Assembly: GCA_022266195.1 (NCBI GenBank)
Contig: WHVY01000007.1
Span: 248,001 to 312,000, forward strand
Direction of reading: 5' to 3'
Origin: Tetranychus cinnabarinus
Lineage: Eukaryota; Arthropoda; Arachnida; Trombidiformes; Tetranychidae
Length of the DNA: 64,000 nt
Shown here: positions 12,258 through 24,400 of the stretch, piece by piece
Position numbering within the stretch: the first letter of the stretch is position 1
Layout of the letters: each line of letters opens with the position of its first letter
Position numbers and translations under genes: made by a program
The notes under the pieces: model-generated
What the model saw: only the letters and a program-made list of their open reading frames with translations
Databases searched by the model: none
What the model was told of the DNA's origin: nothing

Positions 12258-13600
12258 AAAAAGACACAATTATCACATTAGTAGACAAATGGGCAAAAAC
12301 GAGTGAAATAAATTTCTTTCAAATTAGGACTCTGTTAGTTTATGAGGACATAAAAACTGAGTCTATTTGCGAGATTCAATTTTTTATCTGATGAAAAGTT
12401 TTCGAGAAAATCGATGCCAAAGTTGAAACTTCGTTCGCTTTTTGTACATTTGTGCGACCAGATTTTTTCATGAAACTCATTTTGATGATGTAACTTTTGA
12501 TAATAAATCAGAAAATGTATCTATTTTAAGAAATAAAGTGTTCCGTTTTCTGTAAAACAGATCTGTTCGATATTTAATTAAACCTGTCGCATTCCGTGAA
12601 CATAAGATTCAGAAAGCTAAAACTTAAAATTTGTTCATAAAAATTGTTGCTCCACATCATAGATCTAATACTTTTTTCAATTTATCAATAGTTCTCTTGA
12701 TTTTGGCCATTGGCCTTAAAACTTTGAGTTTCGATGGTTCGAGTATGGTAGCACCTAATGTCATCATTCTTTCAACAAACATTAGATTTCATTGTGTGCT
12801 ATAAAAGAATATGACTGAGTACCAAATAAAATCTGCGCTAATTCATTTATTAAGATTTGTGTTAAGTAAACATTTAACTTTAAAAATCAATTCTCCAATC
12901 TGAAAACATAAGTAATACGATGTTATAACTTTTTTTGTAGGATCTTGAATAATTTAATATTTCAGTATATCATAGTCCATGATGCAATACAATGTTCCGC
13001 CAAGAATGATGATTGTCCTTGCTACCATTCCCAAAATATCGAGGCTCAAAGTTTTAAGGCCAATGGCCAAAATCGCGATAACTATTGTTAAATTGAAAAA
13101 ATAATTTACTCCATGATCTGTAGCATCAATTTTTGTCGACCAATACTAAGTTTCAGCTTGCTAACTCTTATAATAACAGAATGCGACACGTTAAATTGAA
13201 AATCGAACTGATCTGTTTTACAGAAAACGGAAAGCTTTATTTCTCAAAATAAGTTCATTTTCTGGTTGATCATCAAAATTTACATCATTGAAATAAAGTT
13301 ACCTGAAAAAATCTGCTTTCATAGCCGAACAAAAGGCGATCAAAGTTTTGTCTTTGACCTCGATTTTCTCGAAAACTGTGCATTGAATGAATTATCAAAT
13401 AGTACCAATGGATTCAGTTTTCATGTCCCTACAAATCAACCAAGTCTCAACTTTTAACTCAAATGTTCGAGCCTTTGGCAGTACTTTTTGCATTTCACTT
13501 TTAAGTTTAACCAGAAAATTGGTTTGTTTACCAAGAAATGGGTTGAGATGAGTTTAGCTTGTTGAATAAGTTGTTTCTCGTCCATTTAAAGCCCAAAAAT
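12258..13600. repeat. Foldback unit 1
   Basis: A forward arm, a short centre around 12830-12945 containing GTTATAACTTTTTTTGTAGG, and a reverse arm make a long imperfect palindrome. The same centre is found in unit 2. The left arm starts 40 bp after the USP34 fragment and carries the GGGCAAAAACGAGTGAAA outer sequence, whereas the right arm has a different outer sequence. The unit is therefore a composite. Confidence 0.7.
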
Positions 13601-14015
13601 GATGACCCAAATGCTTTAATAGAAAGTCATTATATTGCATTGAGTTAATAATTAGTAAATAAGCAAATTGGTGAAAGAGTAATGATTGTAGGTAATGCCA
13701 TTCTAGGAATATTTAGGATAAAACTATTAATAGTTCAATGGCCAAGAAGTTCAAGAATTGTTAAAAGCATTCGATCCATAATGGGTTTGACCGGTAAAAG
13801 TGTAGAAAAAGGTTCTGAAAAAGCTTTCAATTACCAGTTAATATACATTTGGTCGACTAGTTTAACAAATCGTTGTCGAGTTCCTCATTAATTATGTTTT
13901 AATGGACAAAAATAAATCACTTTTGTGCTATTTCATGTTCATTAAATGTGGCTGTGACAGAATAACATCTCCAATAACAATGAACGCTTAGACAACATAA
14001 TTCTTGGTTGTTACT

Positions 14016-14620
14016 AAAAACACACAATCGTCGCATCTATGCACAAATTGACTTAAATGGGCAAAAACGAGTGAAATTGCATTCTTTCAAGTTTAGAGTC
14101 TGTTAATTTGTAGGGACATCATAGCTGAAACTACATGAGTCTATCAAAATTTGCACATTTTAGTTTGTATGGACATGAAAACTGATTCAATTTTTGCTAT
14201 TTAAAAATTTCCATGACCGTCAGTTTTCGAGAAAATCGAGGTCAAAGTTTAAACTTCGATCACCTTTTGTTCAGCTATGAAAGCAGATTTTTTCATGTAA
14301 CTCTATTTCAATTACGTTAATTTTGATGATCAACCAGAAAATGAACTCATTTTGAGAAATAAAGTTTTCCGTTTTTTGTAAAACAGATCAGTTCGATTTT
14401 CAATTTAACGTGTCGCATTCTGTGGTTATGAGAGTTAGCAAGCTGAAACTTAGTATTAGTGGACAAAAATTGATGCTACAAATCATGAAGTAAATACTTT
14501 TTTCGATTTAACAACAGTTATCGCGATTTTGGCCATTGGACTTTGAAGTTTCATCGTCAATATTTCGAGAGTGGCAGCATCTAAAGTCATCATTATTTCA
14601 CCAATTTAATTATCTACTAA
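14016..14620 (+). repeat. Solo forward arm
   Basis: This single arm shares its outer GGGCAAAAACGAGTGAAA sequence with unit 1. Internally it is closest to the reverse arm at 13150-13400 (about 93 percent by eye, in inverted orientation). Confidence 0.7.
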
Positions 14621-14685
14621 TGCATAATACAATTAGGTTTAATAACTTTAGATAAGTTCATTCGGATTACGATGTTTGAGCTGTA

Positions 14686-16092
14686 AATGTACAAGCAACA
14701 ACTTATTAAACTAAGCAAACTCATATCAACTCATTTCTTGGTAAATAAACCAATTTTCTGGTTAAACTTACAAATGAAATGCAAAAAGTACTGCCAAAGG
14801 CTCGAACATTTGAGTTAAAAGTTGAGACTTGGTTGATCTGTAGGGACATTAAAACTGAATCCATTGGTACTATTTAATAATTCATTCGATGCACAGTTTT
14901 CGAGAAAAATGAGATCAAAGTTGTAACTTCGATCGCATTTTGCACAGTCCCGAGACCAGATTTTTTCATGTAACTCTATTTCAATGATGTAATTTTTGAT
15001 AATCAACCAGAAAGTGAACTCATTTTGAGAAATAATGTTTCCGGTTTTCTGTAAAGCAGATTAGTTCGATTTTCAGTTTAACCTGTCGCATTCTGTGATT
15101 ATAAGAACTAGAGAACTAAAACTCAATATTTGTCTACAAAAATTGATGCTACAAATCATGAATTAAATACTTTTTTCCATTAAACATTAGTTCTCGCGAT
15201 TTTGGCAATTGGCCTTAAAACTTTGAGCCTCAATATTTTGGAAATGGTAGTTCCTACAGTCATCATTTATTCACTAAATAATGCATTTCATTATGGGCTA
15301 TAACATATTATGAATGTCCAAAAAATCTGAGCTACTTTATTAAATAATGTAGATCTTTCTAACGTATAAGATTTGCGCTTGTAAAGCACACTTAACTTTA
15401 TGAATCAAGTTTTAAAACTGAAATATAAGCATTACAATGTTATAACTTTTTTTGTAGGATCTTGTAATTCAATGTATCATAGCCCATAATGCAATTCAAT
15501 GATCTGCCAAGAATGATGATCGTAGGTACTACCATTCCCAAAATATCGAGACTCAAAGTTTTAAGGCCAATGGCCAAAATCGCGAGAACTAATCTTGAAT
15601 GGAAAAAAGTATTTACTTCATGATTTGTAGCATCAATTTTTGTCAACCAATACTAAGTTTTAGTTCTCTAGTTCTTATAATCACAGAATGCGACAGGTTA
15701 AAATGAAAATCGAAATGATCTACTTTACAGAAATTGGAAAATTAAATTTCTCAAAACAAGTGCATTTTCTAGTTGGTCATCAAACTTTATATCGTCAAAA
15801 TGAGTTACATGAAAAAATCTTCTCCCATAGCTGAACAAAAGGCGATCGAAGTTTCGACTTTGACTTTGATTTTCTCGAAAACTGTTCATCAAATGAATTA
15901 TTAAAAAGCACTAATGGAATCAGTTTGCATGTCTCTACAAACCCACCAAGACTAAACTCTTAACTCAAATGTTCGAGTCTTTGCCAGTACTTTTTGGATT
16001 TGTAAGTTTAACCAGAAAATTGGTTTATTTACCAAGAAATGGGTTGAGATGTGTTTAGTTTGTTTAATAAGTAGTTGCTGCTTGTACATTAC
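14686..16092. repeat. Foldback unit 2 (complete palindrome)
   Basis: This is the best-preserved unit: arms of about 650 bp begin and end with mirrored AATGTACAAGCAACAACT and AGTTGCTGCTTGTACATT. A central spacer of about 100 bp (15345-15440) separates them. It looks like a non-autonomous foldback element. Confidence 0.8.
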
Positions 16093-16109
16093 CTCGCAAA
16101 CTTCGTAAC

Positions 16110-16465
16110 CCAAACGCTAAATGTCAAATGCTAAGTTTCAGCTCGCTAGTTTTTTCAATCACAGAATGCGACAGGTTTAACTAAAAATCGAACTGATTTG
16201 CTTTATAGAAAAAGAAAAATTCTATTTATTAAAACAAGTGCATTTTCTAGTTGGTCATCAAACTTTATATCGTCAAAATGAGTTGCATGAAAAAATCTTC
16301 TCCCATAACTGAACAAAAGGCGATCGAAGTTTCGACTTTGATCGACACCGATTTTCTTGAAAAATTTTCATCAAAGAAATTTTTAAATCGCGCAAATAGA
16401 CTCAGTTTTTATGTCTTTATAAACTGACAGAGTCCAATTTGAAAGAAATTAATTTGCTTTTCAAA
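16110..16465 (-). repeat. Partial reverse arm
   Basis: This partial arm ends 270 bp before the UPF3 start codon. Bases 16231-16341 are almost identical to 15753-15863 in unit 2 (two differences in 111 bp), while the flanks are much more diverged. Confidence 0.75.
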
Positions 16466-16737
16466 TTACACAAGTTTACTAGTTATGAACAATTTTTTGA
16501 ATATTTATTAACAATTTATTTAACAATTTGTATGAAATGAAAAAATATTTTGTTTAATTGCTCGCTATTCTAACAAATTTGCTCTGAAAATAAGCTATTT
16601 CAACATAATCTCATCAGTTGGGTTTACTGTAAAAAGCTTTTGCATTGCTGACATACAGATGTGCATTTGTTTACATTTAAAGAGTACATCTATTATAAAT
16701 TATTTATACCAGTTAAACTGTGATTAATAGTGTCATC

Positions 16738-18216
16738 ATGAGTGACAAAAATTCTGACAAATTTTTGTCTCAAGTCGTGATTCGTCATTTGCCACCAACC
16801 ATGACAGGAGAACAATTTATGAATGAAATATCCCCGGTTCCAGCTCACAATTATTTCCATTTTCTTAAAGCTGACTTAAGTCTTGGTCAATGGGCTTTCA
16901 CGCGTGCTTGTATAAATTTTATTCGTAAAGATGACATATTCATATTCAAAGATAAATTTGATGGCTATGTATTCCTTGATTCCAATGGAACTGAATATCC
17001 AGCTACCGTTGAATTTTCACCTTACCAGAAAACTCCTAGACGTCGGGTAAATAGCAAAGGTGAACCATTAACTTGTAAACAAAGGGATCCTAAGTGTGGT
17101 ACCATCGCAGATGATCAAGATTTTAAGAATTTCATGGAAAATTTGAGTACCGCAGAAAGTGAAAAAAATCCAGCATCACTTGAGGGTTACTTGGTAGAGA
17201 TTGAAGCTCGAGAAAAGGAGTTGAAAGCGAACCATGGAACTGCTAAAGTCATCACACCACTAATCGAATTTATTATCCAAAAAAAGGCTGAGAAGATGAG
17301 ACTCAAAGAGGAGAGACGTGAAGAAAGACGAAAACAAATAGAACAGAAAAAGGCCGAAGTTCATAAAAAAGATGACAAAGTTACTAAAGTCAAGCAAAGA
17401 GATAGAAAGAATAAAGTAAAAGGTAACATTTCAGGTAAGATCGTTCTCTAACGATGATTCTCCTTGTGCATTTAAATTTTATAATAAATATCTATATTTT
17501 TCTTTTTTTTCATAGTCGCCAAAAATGAGAAAAGGATTAAGGAGAAAGAGAAGGAAAAGGAAAAGGAAAAGGAGAAAGAGAAAGAAAAGGAGAAAGAGAA
17601 GGAAAAACCTAAATTTAAAGAAATTCAGAAGGAAAAAGATAAAGATAAAGACAAAGACAAACCTCCCGAAAGAGAAAGAGAAAGAAAAAGAGAGAGAAAT
17701 CATAATAAAAAAGATCGTGATGGTGATGACAAGAATAAACATGCAACCGGGGCCAGTAAAGATCCTGGGAAGGAAACTGATAAAGATTCTAAAAAGGATA
17801 AAAATATTGATAAGAATAGTTATTTTGTCGTAACATATTCTGGAGATAAAGGGAAAGATGGAGCCCGTAGAGGTGATTCTAGTTCAGGGAAGCAATCTCA
17901 ACAACCTGGTGTATCCAAAATGGATACAAGTCAAAATAATGAAATAAAAACAACAAAGAAAGAAAGCGATTCTTCCAATGACCAAATTTCTCCCAATCAA
18001 TCGAAAGCTACCCCAAAAGAAAGTAAAAAATCTGATAATCAGAGAGTCAGAAATAAAGATCGACCCGCTTTAGAGATATATCGACCAAGAAGAGCTCGCA
18101 ATGCGACAAGTAACTCGAACGGATCAAATTCTGAATCAAATGATCGTCCTGAAAATAAACCAGAAAGAAACATGAGAAAAACAAAAGTATATACACGATC
18201 GCGTAATACTGATTAA
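16738..18216 (+). CDS. Upf3: UPF3, nonsense-mediated decay factor
   Basis: UPF3 links UPF2 to exon-junction complexes and triggers nonsense-mediated mRNA decay. Two exons (16738-17434 and 17516-18216, intron bordered by GTAAGA and CATAG) give 465 aa. The ATG at 16738 is chosen over an upstream GTG because it directly precedes the conserved domain. Residues about 10-130 form the Smg4/UPF3 RRM-like domain (VVIRHLPPT, FDGYVFLD, EYPATVEF). A long Lys/Glu/Arg-rich tract encoded by a purine-rich stretch follows. Near residues 413-427 lies the exon-junction-binding motif DRPALEIYRPRRAR, matching the DRPAMQLYQPGAR type of animal UPF3B. The 3' portion of exon 2 has been duplicated twice to the left (8806 and 6541). 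Confidence 0.93.
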
Positions 18217-18327
18217 GATTGTTGTACTTACCGATATTATCAATAATATGTAAATTTGATATTAAAGTATCATTTGTAATCCGTTTAATGTGATTGAAAT
18301 AATCAGAATCGAATGTCTATAGCTTTG

Positions 18328-18333
18328 AATAAA
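18328..18333 (+). terminator. AATAAA poly(A) signal of UPF3
   Basis: A canonical hexamer lies 112 bp after the UPF3 stop codon, within the 425-bp gap to the convergent RacGAP gene. Confidence 0.55.
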
Positions 18334-18641
18334 TGTTTAATTGTTAAAAAAGAAGTTACAAAGCTTGGGTGCAAACTTTTTTCAAAAGCTTTTCATACGG
18401 AGCATAATTTATTGTGATTTACATGAACCACTTCACTTTTTCTTTCAATCGTAACTAGTAAAATTAGTGATTTGGTGGAATTGCAAACAAACTGGTTAAG
18501 TTTATTCTGTCACAAGAAAATATAGTTGACTATAATATTATGAATGAAGAGGATATAAGGCTTAATGAATGAATTGGACAGACAGAAAAGATAATAGAAA
18601 TGGGAAACTAGATAATTTGTCATATTGTTGGACAAAAAGCT

Positions 18642-20281
18642 TTAGAACAATGGGCGTCTCTTCTGTCTCCTGTTAGATGTCCATGGATTTAAAACTTGTG
18701 ATTGCAATGATCCACCGACAACTCGAGATCCGATCGATTGTCGTCTGTTAACAGCTTCTACCAATGGCGCTGGTTTAGCTTGCTCGGATACTGGATCGCT
18801 GATCAATTCTGACCAAAAGTCTGATGGAAGATTTAGTAGTGCTTCTAAAGTTTTTATCTGAGCAGAAGTTTCAGAATAAACGGACACAGTTAATATTTCT
18901 GTGTTGGAGGAATATCCTACAATAGTAGGTCCAAGCACTTTGGCAATGTTTGAGATTGGCATATTACAATGAGGAGAGGACATGACACGTTTCAAGTGGA
19001 GTATTAAATATGCCAATGTATGTTTATTTGGTATGGGCAAATCAGAAACTGCTTGGATAAGATATGGCCGACGGTCTTCACTATTCTCCATCTTAGCAGC
19101 ATCAATAAAATCTTTCCATAGAACTCGAGTGATCAATGGATCATCCAAACGATTGAGGAAATTTCTGATTACTCCACACAAAACATGAACATCAACATGC
19201 GAAATAATAGGAACTCCACTTTTCGATCTGAGAAATTTTTCCACCAATCCTTTGACCTCACTGTCTGATCCAGGTATTCTATAGAGCCCAGGTTCGTTCA
19301 AGCCTCTTCTTTCTATTTCCCGACAGCAATGGACAATTATTCCAGGTATACATGGTCTTGAATTAGGATTCACGAAGTCAGCAATGGTTAGCAAGCGGCC
19401 TTTTTTATCTATTTGATTCGACGTTGTGTACGGAATGCATGGCGTCGGTAGCTTTGTTTTACAGGCACCATGGACACAAGCGCGACAGTCAGCGCATCGA
19501 AAATAGGCTGCATAGAATCCAAATTTACTGTTGCAAACCGTACAAGTTTCGTTACTTCTGAACAATTTTTTCGGGGCAAATGAATGAGCACGATTTTCAA
19601 TTCGACTTTTACTTTGGCTTCCAGGAAGTAATGTTGGTTTTGAAATATTTTCTTTGATTGGAGTAAGATTCTGTGTGCTCGCGAACTTGATTTCCGCTAA
19701 AATAAAAAAACAATTTTATTAGTTAATAATTCACAGATTAAGAATGTACTTATATATAACTTACTTTGCTTTCTATTCTCCTCAGCTGCGAGCAAGTTTT
19801 TGTTACTTGTGAATTTGATTTCTCCTGAAAATAGACAAATGAATGGTGTTAAATGACAACCATGACTGTAAAAGATCAAGATCTTACCTCTTCTATCATT
19901 CATCGGTTCATCAATATCATCCTCAGATTTATCAAAATCATCATCCGACAACAATTCACTTGAGAAGTTGATCTCGTTTATTTTTGACAATCCCTCGCGG
20001 TCTCGGCACACAGAAGCGCGCATAGCAACTTCTTTTTTGTAAGCTTCTTTAGTGTTCTTTAGATTCGCTGAAAGTTTATGATTTTCCAATTCCAGCAGAT
20101 TGCATCGTTCTTTGAATTCTTTAACTTCGTTTTGAGCATAATTAAGTTGCTCGTTCAAAGTGTCAATTAGCTTTACCATTTCAATGGAAAAATCGGTTAA
20201 CTCAGTGTTGTATGGAATCAAACGGCGAACCAGATCGTCAAAATTGGCAACCAAAGAAAGGGTCAAGTTGGTTTCCGCCAT
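18642..20281 (-). CDS. RacGAP1/MgcRacGAP paralogue B
   Basis: This has the same architecture as the copy at 9633-11293: exons 19888-20281, 19765-19824 and 18642-19696, 502 aa. An N-terminal coiled-coil-like region, a C1 zinc finger (CTVC, CADC and the downstream His and Cys) and a RhoGAP domain with arginine finger GLYRIPG are present. It lies between intact UPF3 (convergent) and intact USP34 (divergent), so it is probably the parental locus. Amino-acid differences from copy A (about 23 of 502) are scattered through the coiled coil and the GAP domain, for example EFKER against GYRER, and VIRNF against CIKNF. Expected role: GAP subunit of centralspindlin in cytokinesis. Confidence 0.92.
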
Positions 20282-20605
20282 AGTTAAAAGTTGAAATTAA
20301 AAAAAACGTTTAAACTAACTTGAAAAAAGAGAAATTATAAAATTACTAATTAATATCCACAACAAGTCAACTTTGCCTCCAAAAGATTTTGGTTTTCAAA
20401 ACATTAAATTCAACCGATTTACCACAATCCCACCCATAAATGCGCGCGCCACTTTCAAATTTCATAAGCATATTAAAACCAGTTTCTCATTTAAAAGTAT
20501 CCTTAGCTTTATTTTTATACACAATGCAATGAAATTATTATGCCATTAATCTTAAACATTAGGATTCAATACGATTAAAGTACTTAATTTATGAATTAAT
20601 TTAAT

Positions 20606-21443
20606 CAAGCATTAGACTCATGCTCTTAAATAAATCACACCAGATGTGTGAAAAAAGATATAAGTTAGGATCAAGAATCCTTCAATAGCTATTATACAAA
20701 TGGTTACAGGATCTTTATGGTTATAAACAGGTTAAAACATGATTATAATCGAGTAAAATTCAAAGCCCAGATTTTAGCATAAACCAAAGTATTTGTCATT
20801 GGCAATCTCGTACTTTATTTCATTTATCAATAATATTCAAATCATAGTCAGTCGAAAATTTCGACTCGAAAGTTGCACGTCATCAATAATCACTGTATTG
20901 TCTGTTTACCACTTCAAAAGACTTTAATGTAATCTCATTGCTGAAATGTTTAAATGAGATTACAATTTTCTTTACCTTAAAACTGTAGGTCTGCCCTTTT
21001 AAATTAAATAAAGTTGCAGTTAATGTTCATTAGATAAGCGATTCTCTCAAGCTTGTCGAAAAAATTCTATTTTTTATTCTATTCGATTTTCAAATGCGGC
21101 GGTCTAAAATTTGTAACCACATAGTAACCGGTTAAGCAACTGATGGTAAAGTAACCAGAGCTACTGACTTTGCTAACCAAACTTGCGAGTTATCAGATAG
21201 TCTCTAACAAGGACCCAATTTTACTGAGTCCTAATATCACTGTTGTGTTTTTTGCATTAACAAGAAAAAAGACAAATTATAAATAATTTACAATTATATT
21301 TAATCTAAATTTTGCTAGTCGCTCCGTTCCACAAGTATCATCACCAATGCCTTCTAAGGTGTTCACTTAGAATCAAGAAAACCCTGGACGGATAAAGGAT
21401 TTAAAGAGACATTTCCTTTCCTTAGTTTAAATTGTGAAGGAAT
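20606..21443. promoter_or_regulatory. Divergent promoter region, RacGAP B / USP34
   Basis: About 1.1 kb of non-coding sequence separates the RacGAP B and USP34 start codons; this part is specific to copy B. I see no coding potential and no clear core-promoter motif. Confidence 0.4.
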
Positions 21444-24400
21444 ATGTCGGATTTAAAAGGATCCCCTAACATCAAAGATTCCTTTGATCAGCCAAATTGT
21501 CTTATCGACAAGGAGGGCTTGACTTTAGCTCTTAAACACTTCACAAGTTCAACGCTAACCATGAGATTGGCCGGTATAACACAGATCAACAATTACATTA
21601 ATCTGTTTAATGATTACTGTCAATCAGATGGTGGAGGTGGTAATGGGAATGGAAATGGAGGCAATGACAATGGGCTTGATTTTCTTGGAAAACCATCTGA
21701 CGGAGAAGAATTAGCAGACTGGATTTTGGAGAATAAAATCATCGAGCATATTTTTGGTCCAAATCTCCATGTTGAAGTTATAAAGCAAAGTCATATTGTA
21801 CTCAATTTTGTTGTCTCTCAATTAACAAAGGAACACATTGACGTTATTTGGAGTTCTGCTCAGCTTAAGCATTGTAGTCGCCAAGTTTTTGATATTCTTA
21901 CACCATTGATTAAGAATATGAATATAGACGCTGTTCTTCACCTGAATTCATTAATACGTAATTTGGAACCCAAGGACCACACCGAGCAAACACTCCTTCT
22001 TTCGTCGTGTCTCCTTAAAATTATTTGGACAAAGTCACTCAATCTTTGTGAACCGGCTACATTCATCAGAGAATGCAATCCACTTGACGATCTTACAATG
22101 GTTAAAAGTCCAATATTCACATTATTACCTGGATCACCTTTGGACCAAAGGCATGGAGATCAGAGTAGCTCAAGTCCCAGTGTAGATAATAGTGATGAAG
22201 ATGACGAAGATGATTTTGAGCTTTCGATGAAATATAAACCTCAACCTAAAGAACGTGTTAAAAATAACCTTACTTCAGATAGTCAACAAAGCTGTGGTAG
22301 TCAGAGTTCCTCGGATGGAGGAGGATATGAAAACAATAAGAATTTATCGCCATTTAGAACATCTCACCGAATTATCAATACAATAAGAATTGAGGATGAT
22401 GTACCGTTTGTTGCTGAAATGGAAGAAGATTTACAAAAAGGAACAACGGATTCAGATGAAGATTGCTCTACCTTAATTGGTCCCATGCCTGTACAAAGGC
22501 CTCACCTGATAGAACCACTCAAGAAAAGTGATGCGCCTTTAGTATTGGATATTAATGACCCAAGATTACCTATGAACCATATCTCCGCCACTCATCTGAA
22601 TAAGATTGCCGACGAAGACGAAGATGAAGAAGAAGATGACGATGAAGACGAAGACGAGGACGAGGATGATGATGTTGATGGAGGGGCGCTACCTCGTTTA
22701 GTAAAAGCTAGTTTGTCTGAACAGACAGATGGACTTCCAATGATGATCATGTCCGATTCCGAAGGTGATAATCTGTTAAGTGACAGTGGCAGTAATAGTT
22801 CACAAGTAAGTCAATCATCTCAAAAAAATATGGCTGATTTCGATGGTGAAGACTCGGCATCTTATTTCAACATTGATGATTTTTTCGACCCTTCACGTAA
22901 ACTGATTCTTCAAAGCCCTGCTGCTACTCAATTAGCAAACATTGCTTGTCTTCATTCGCGTAATTTTCCAGAAAAGAAAAGAACAAAGCACCAATCTGAG
23001 GGAAATGTGACCACAGCTACTCCTGTAACACTTCCGGTTCCTAATGAGGATAGTGAATCAAATAGTGAACTATCTAAGTTTACCATCGATAATGTTTGTA
23101 AATCAGGTCAGACTATTTTATGGGATCTTCTTCAAGACGATTGTATCGGCCAACTGTCCGATGGATTATCTCATGATTGTGAAAAAATTCTGTGTAGCTT
23201 AATTTGCTGGATTGCCGATAAGCGAATAAGGATGAAATTTATCGAAGGATGTCTTGATAATCTGTCCAAAAACTATTCCATCATAGTATCATTACGTTTG
23301 TTGCCTAAACTGTTCATCTCATTTCAACAATACCGTGGAGGCAGTGATACCCATTCAATTACTTTGTGGGCTGACAAAGAGAGACAAATGTTGAAACACT
23401 TTTTCTCTAATCTTATTCTCTATGCTAAGAGGAGAGAAATAAAACCTACTAGCAACTTATCAGGGTCTCCACACGAATTGTATACTCACACAGAAGAGAT
23501 ACAATCAAGACTTCAATTTCTGACTTTTATCTTTTCATACGCTGGTTCACCAGAAAGCTTTCAATTGTCCAAAGAACAAGTTGATACTCTATGGAACTGT
23601 TTGGCAACTGACAAAGAGTGTAGCGATGAATTATTTAGCTGGTTATTGAATCAAGTTCGTACTCGTGATCAACATGCTTTAGGGCCCGAAATGTTCAAAT
23701 ACATTCTAACAGTGAAAATTCCCACATTGACTCCTGATAATTTTTCTATGGTTACTCTTGAACTTCTGCAACAATTATTTGGTTTTGTTCTAACTCGTCC
23801 TCAGATGAGTGAATCAGCTGACATTGCAATTAAGAAACTGTGGGACATAGCTTTACTAGCATCTAACTCTTATGTTAGTATGGCAGCAATTAGAAATTTG
23901 AACAGCTATTATGTCCATCTTCCCATTTCTGGTCTAACTAAGGAGGAAGAGTTCATTGCCCAATGTATGGACTATATTAAATCATCTTCTGCCGTTTTAA
24001 ATGAGGACGAGGATAAAAATTTAACTATTATTCAGAGAGCATTAATTCTTCTCAAGACGCATCTTGAAGCATTTCGTTGTCGATTTTCATACCATTTAAG
24101 ACTTTTTCATCTTAACGGTGATGTTTCTGTAATGAGTCACTGTGACAATTGTAGTTCCAGAGGAAATCAACAAGTGATCAAAATTATTTGCCATCCAGCA
24201 TCATCAAATGAAAAAACATTTTTTGATATGTACTCGACTGATTTTGTTGGTGAACTTCGTGCTGAAATTTACCATTGGTTTCAAACGGTTGTCAAAAAAT
24301 GTAAATCTGGTTCAAGCGAAGATGAAAAGCAAGCCTTTGATGGTCCTTTAAGGTTGTTGTCTCAAGGACAAGAATTGACTCATGATCTCGATGAAAAAAC

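Larger units (their letters stand above)
12258..16465. repeat. Array of inverted repeat arms (foldback cluster)
   Basis: Six diverged copies of one 350-680 bp arm lie here in alternating orientation: forward 12258-12940, reverse about 12945-13600, forward 14016-14620, forward 14686-15345, reverse 15440-16092, reverse 16110-16465. Shared landmarks include TTTTGGCCATTGGCC, GTCGCATTCTGTG and GATTTTCTCGAAAAC or their complements. No transposase is present and reading frames are not preserved between arms. The array separates the two copies of the UPF3-RacGAP segment. Confidence 0.85.
17818..20605. repeat. Segmental duplication, copy B
   Basis: This is the partner of 8806-11620 and lies in the intact locus, so it is probably the ancestral arrangement. 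It spans the UPF3 3' coding end, the convergent intergenic tail, RacGAP B and its upstream region. Confidence 0.9.

Noticed and set aside
13266..13457. 63-codon frame repeated at 14815-15006 on the other strand
   Set aside because: Both lie in repeat arms. The homologous frame in the arm at 15770-15920 is interrupted and shifted, so there is no sign of coding constraint.
16720..16737. Upstream GTG start for UPF3
   Set aside because: Eukaryotic start; the ATG at 16738 directly precedes the conserved domain.
17479..17833. Open frames on both strands over the purine-rich part of UPF3
   Set aside because: They are shadows of the Lys/Glu-rich coding repeat; the true frame is fixed by the splice junction at 17434/17516 and the downstream EJC motif.
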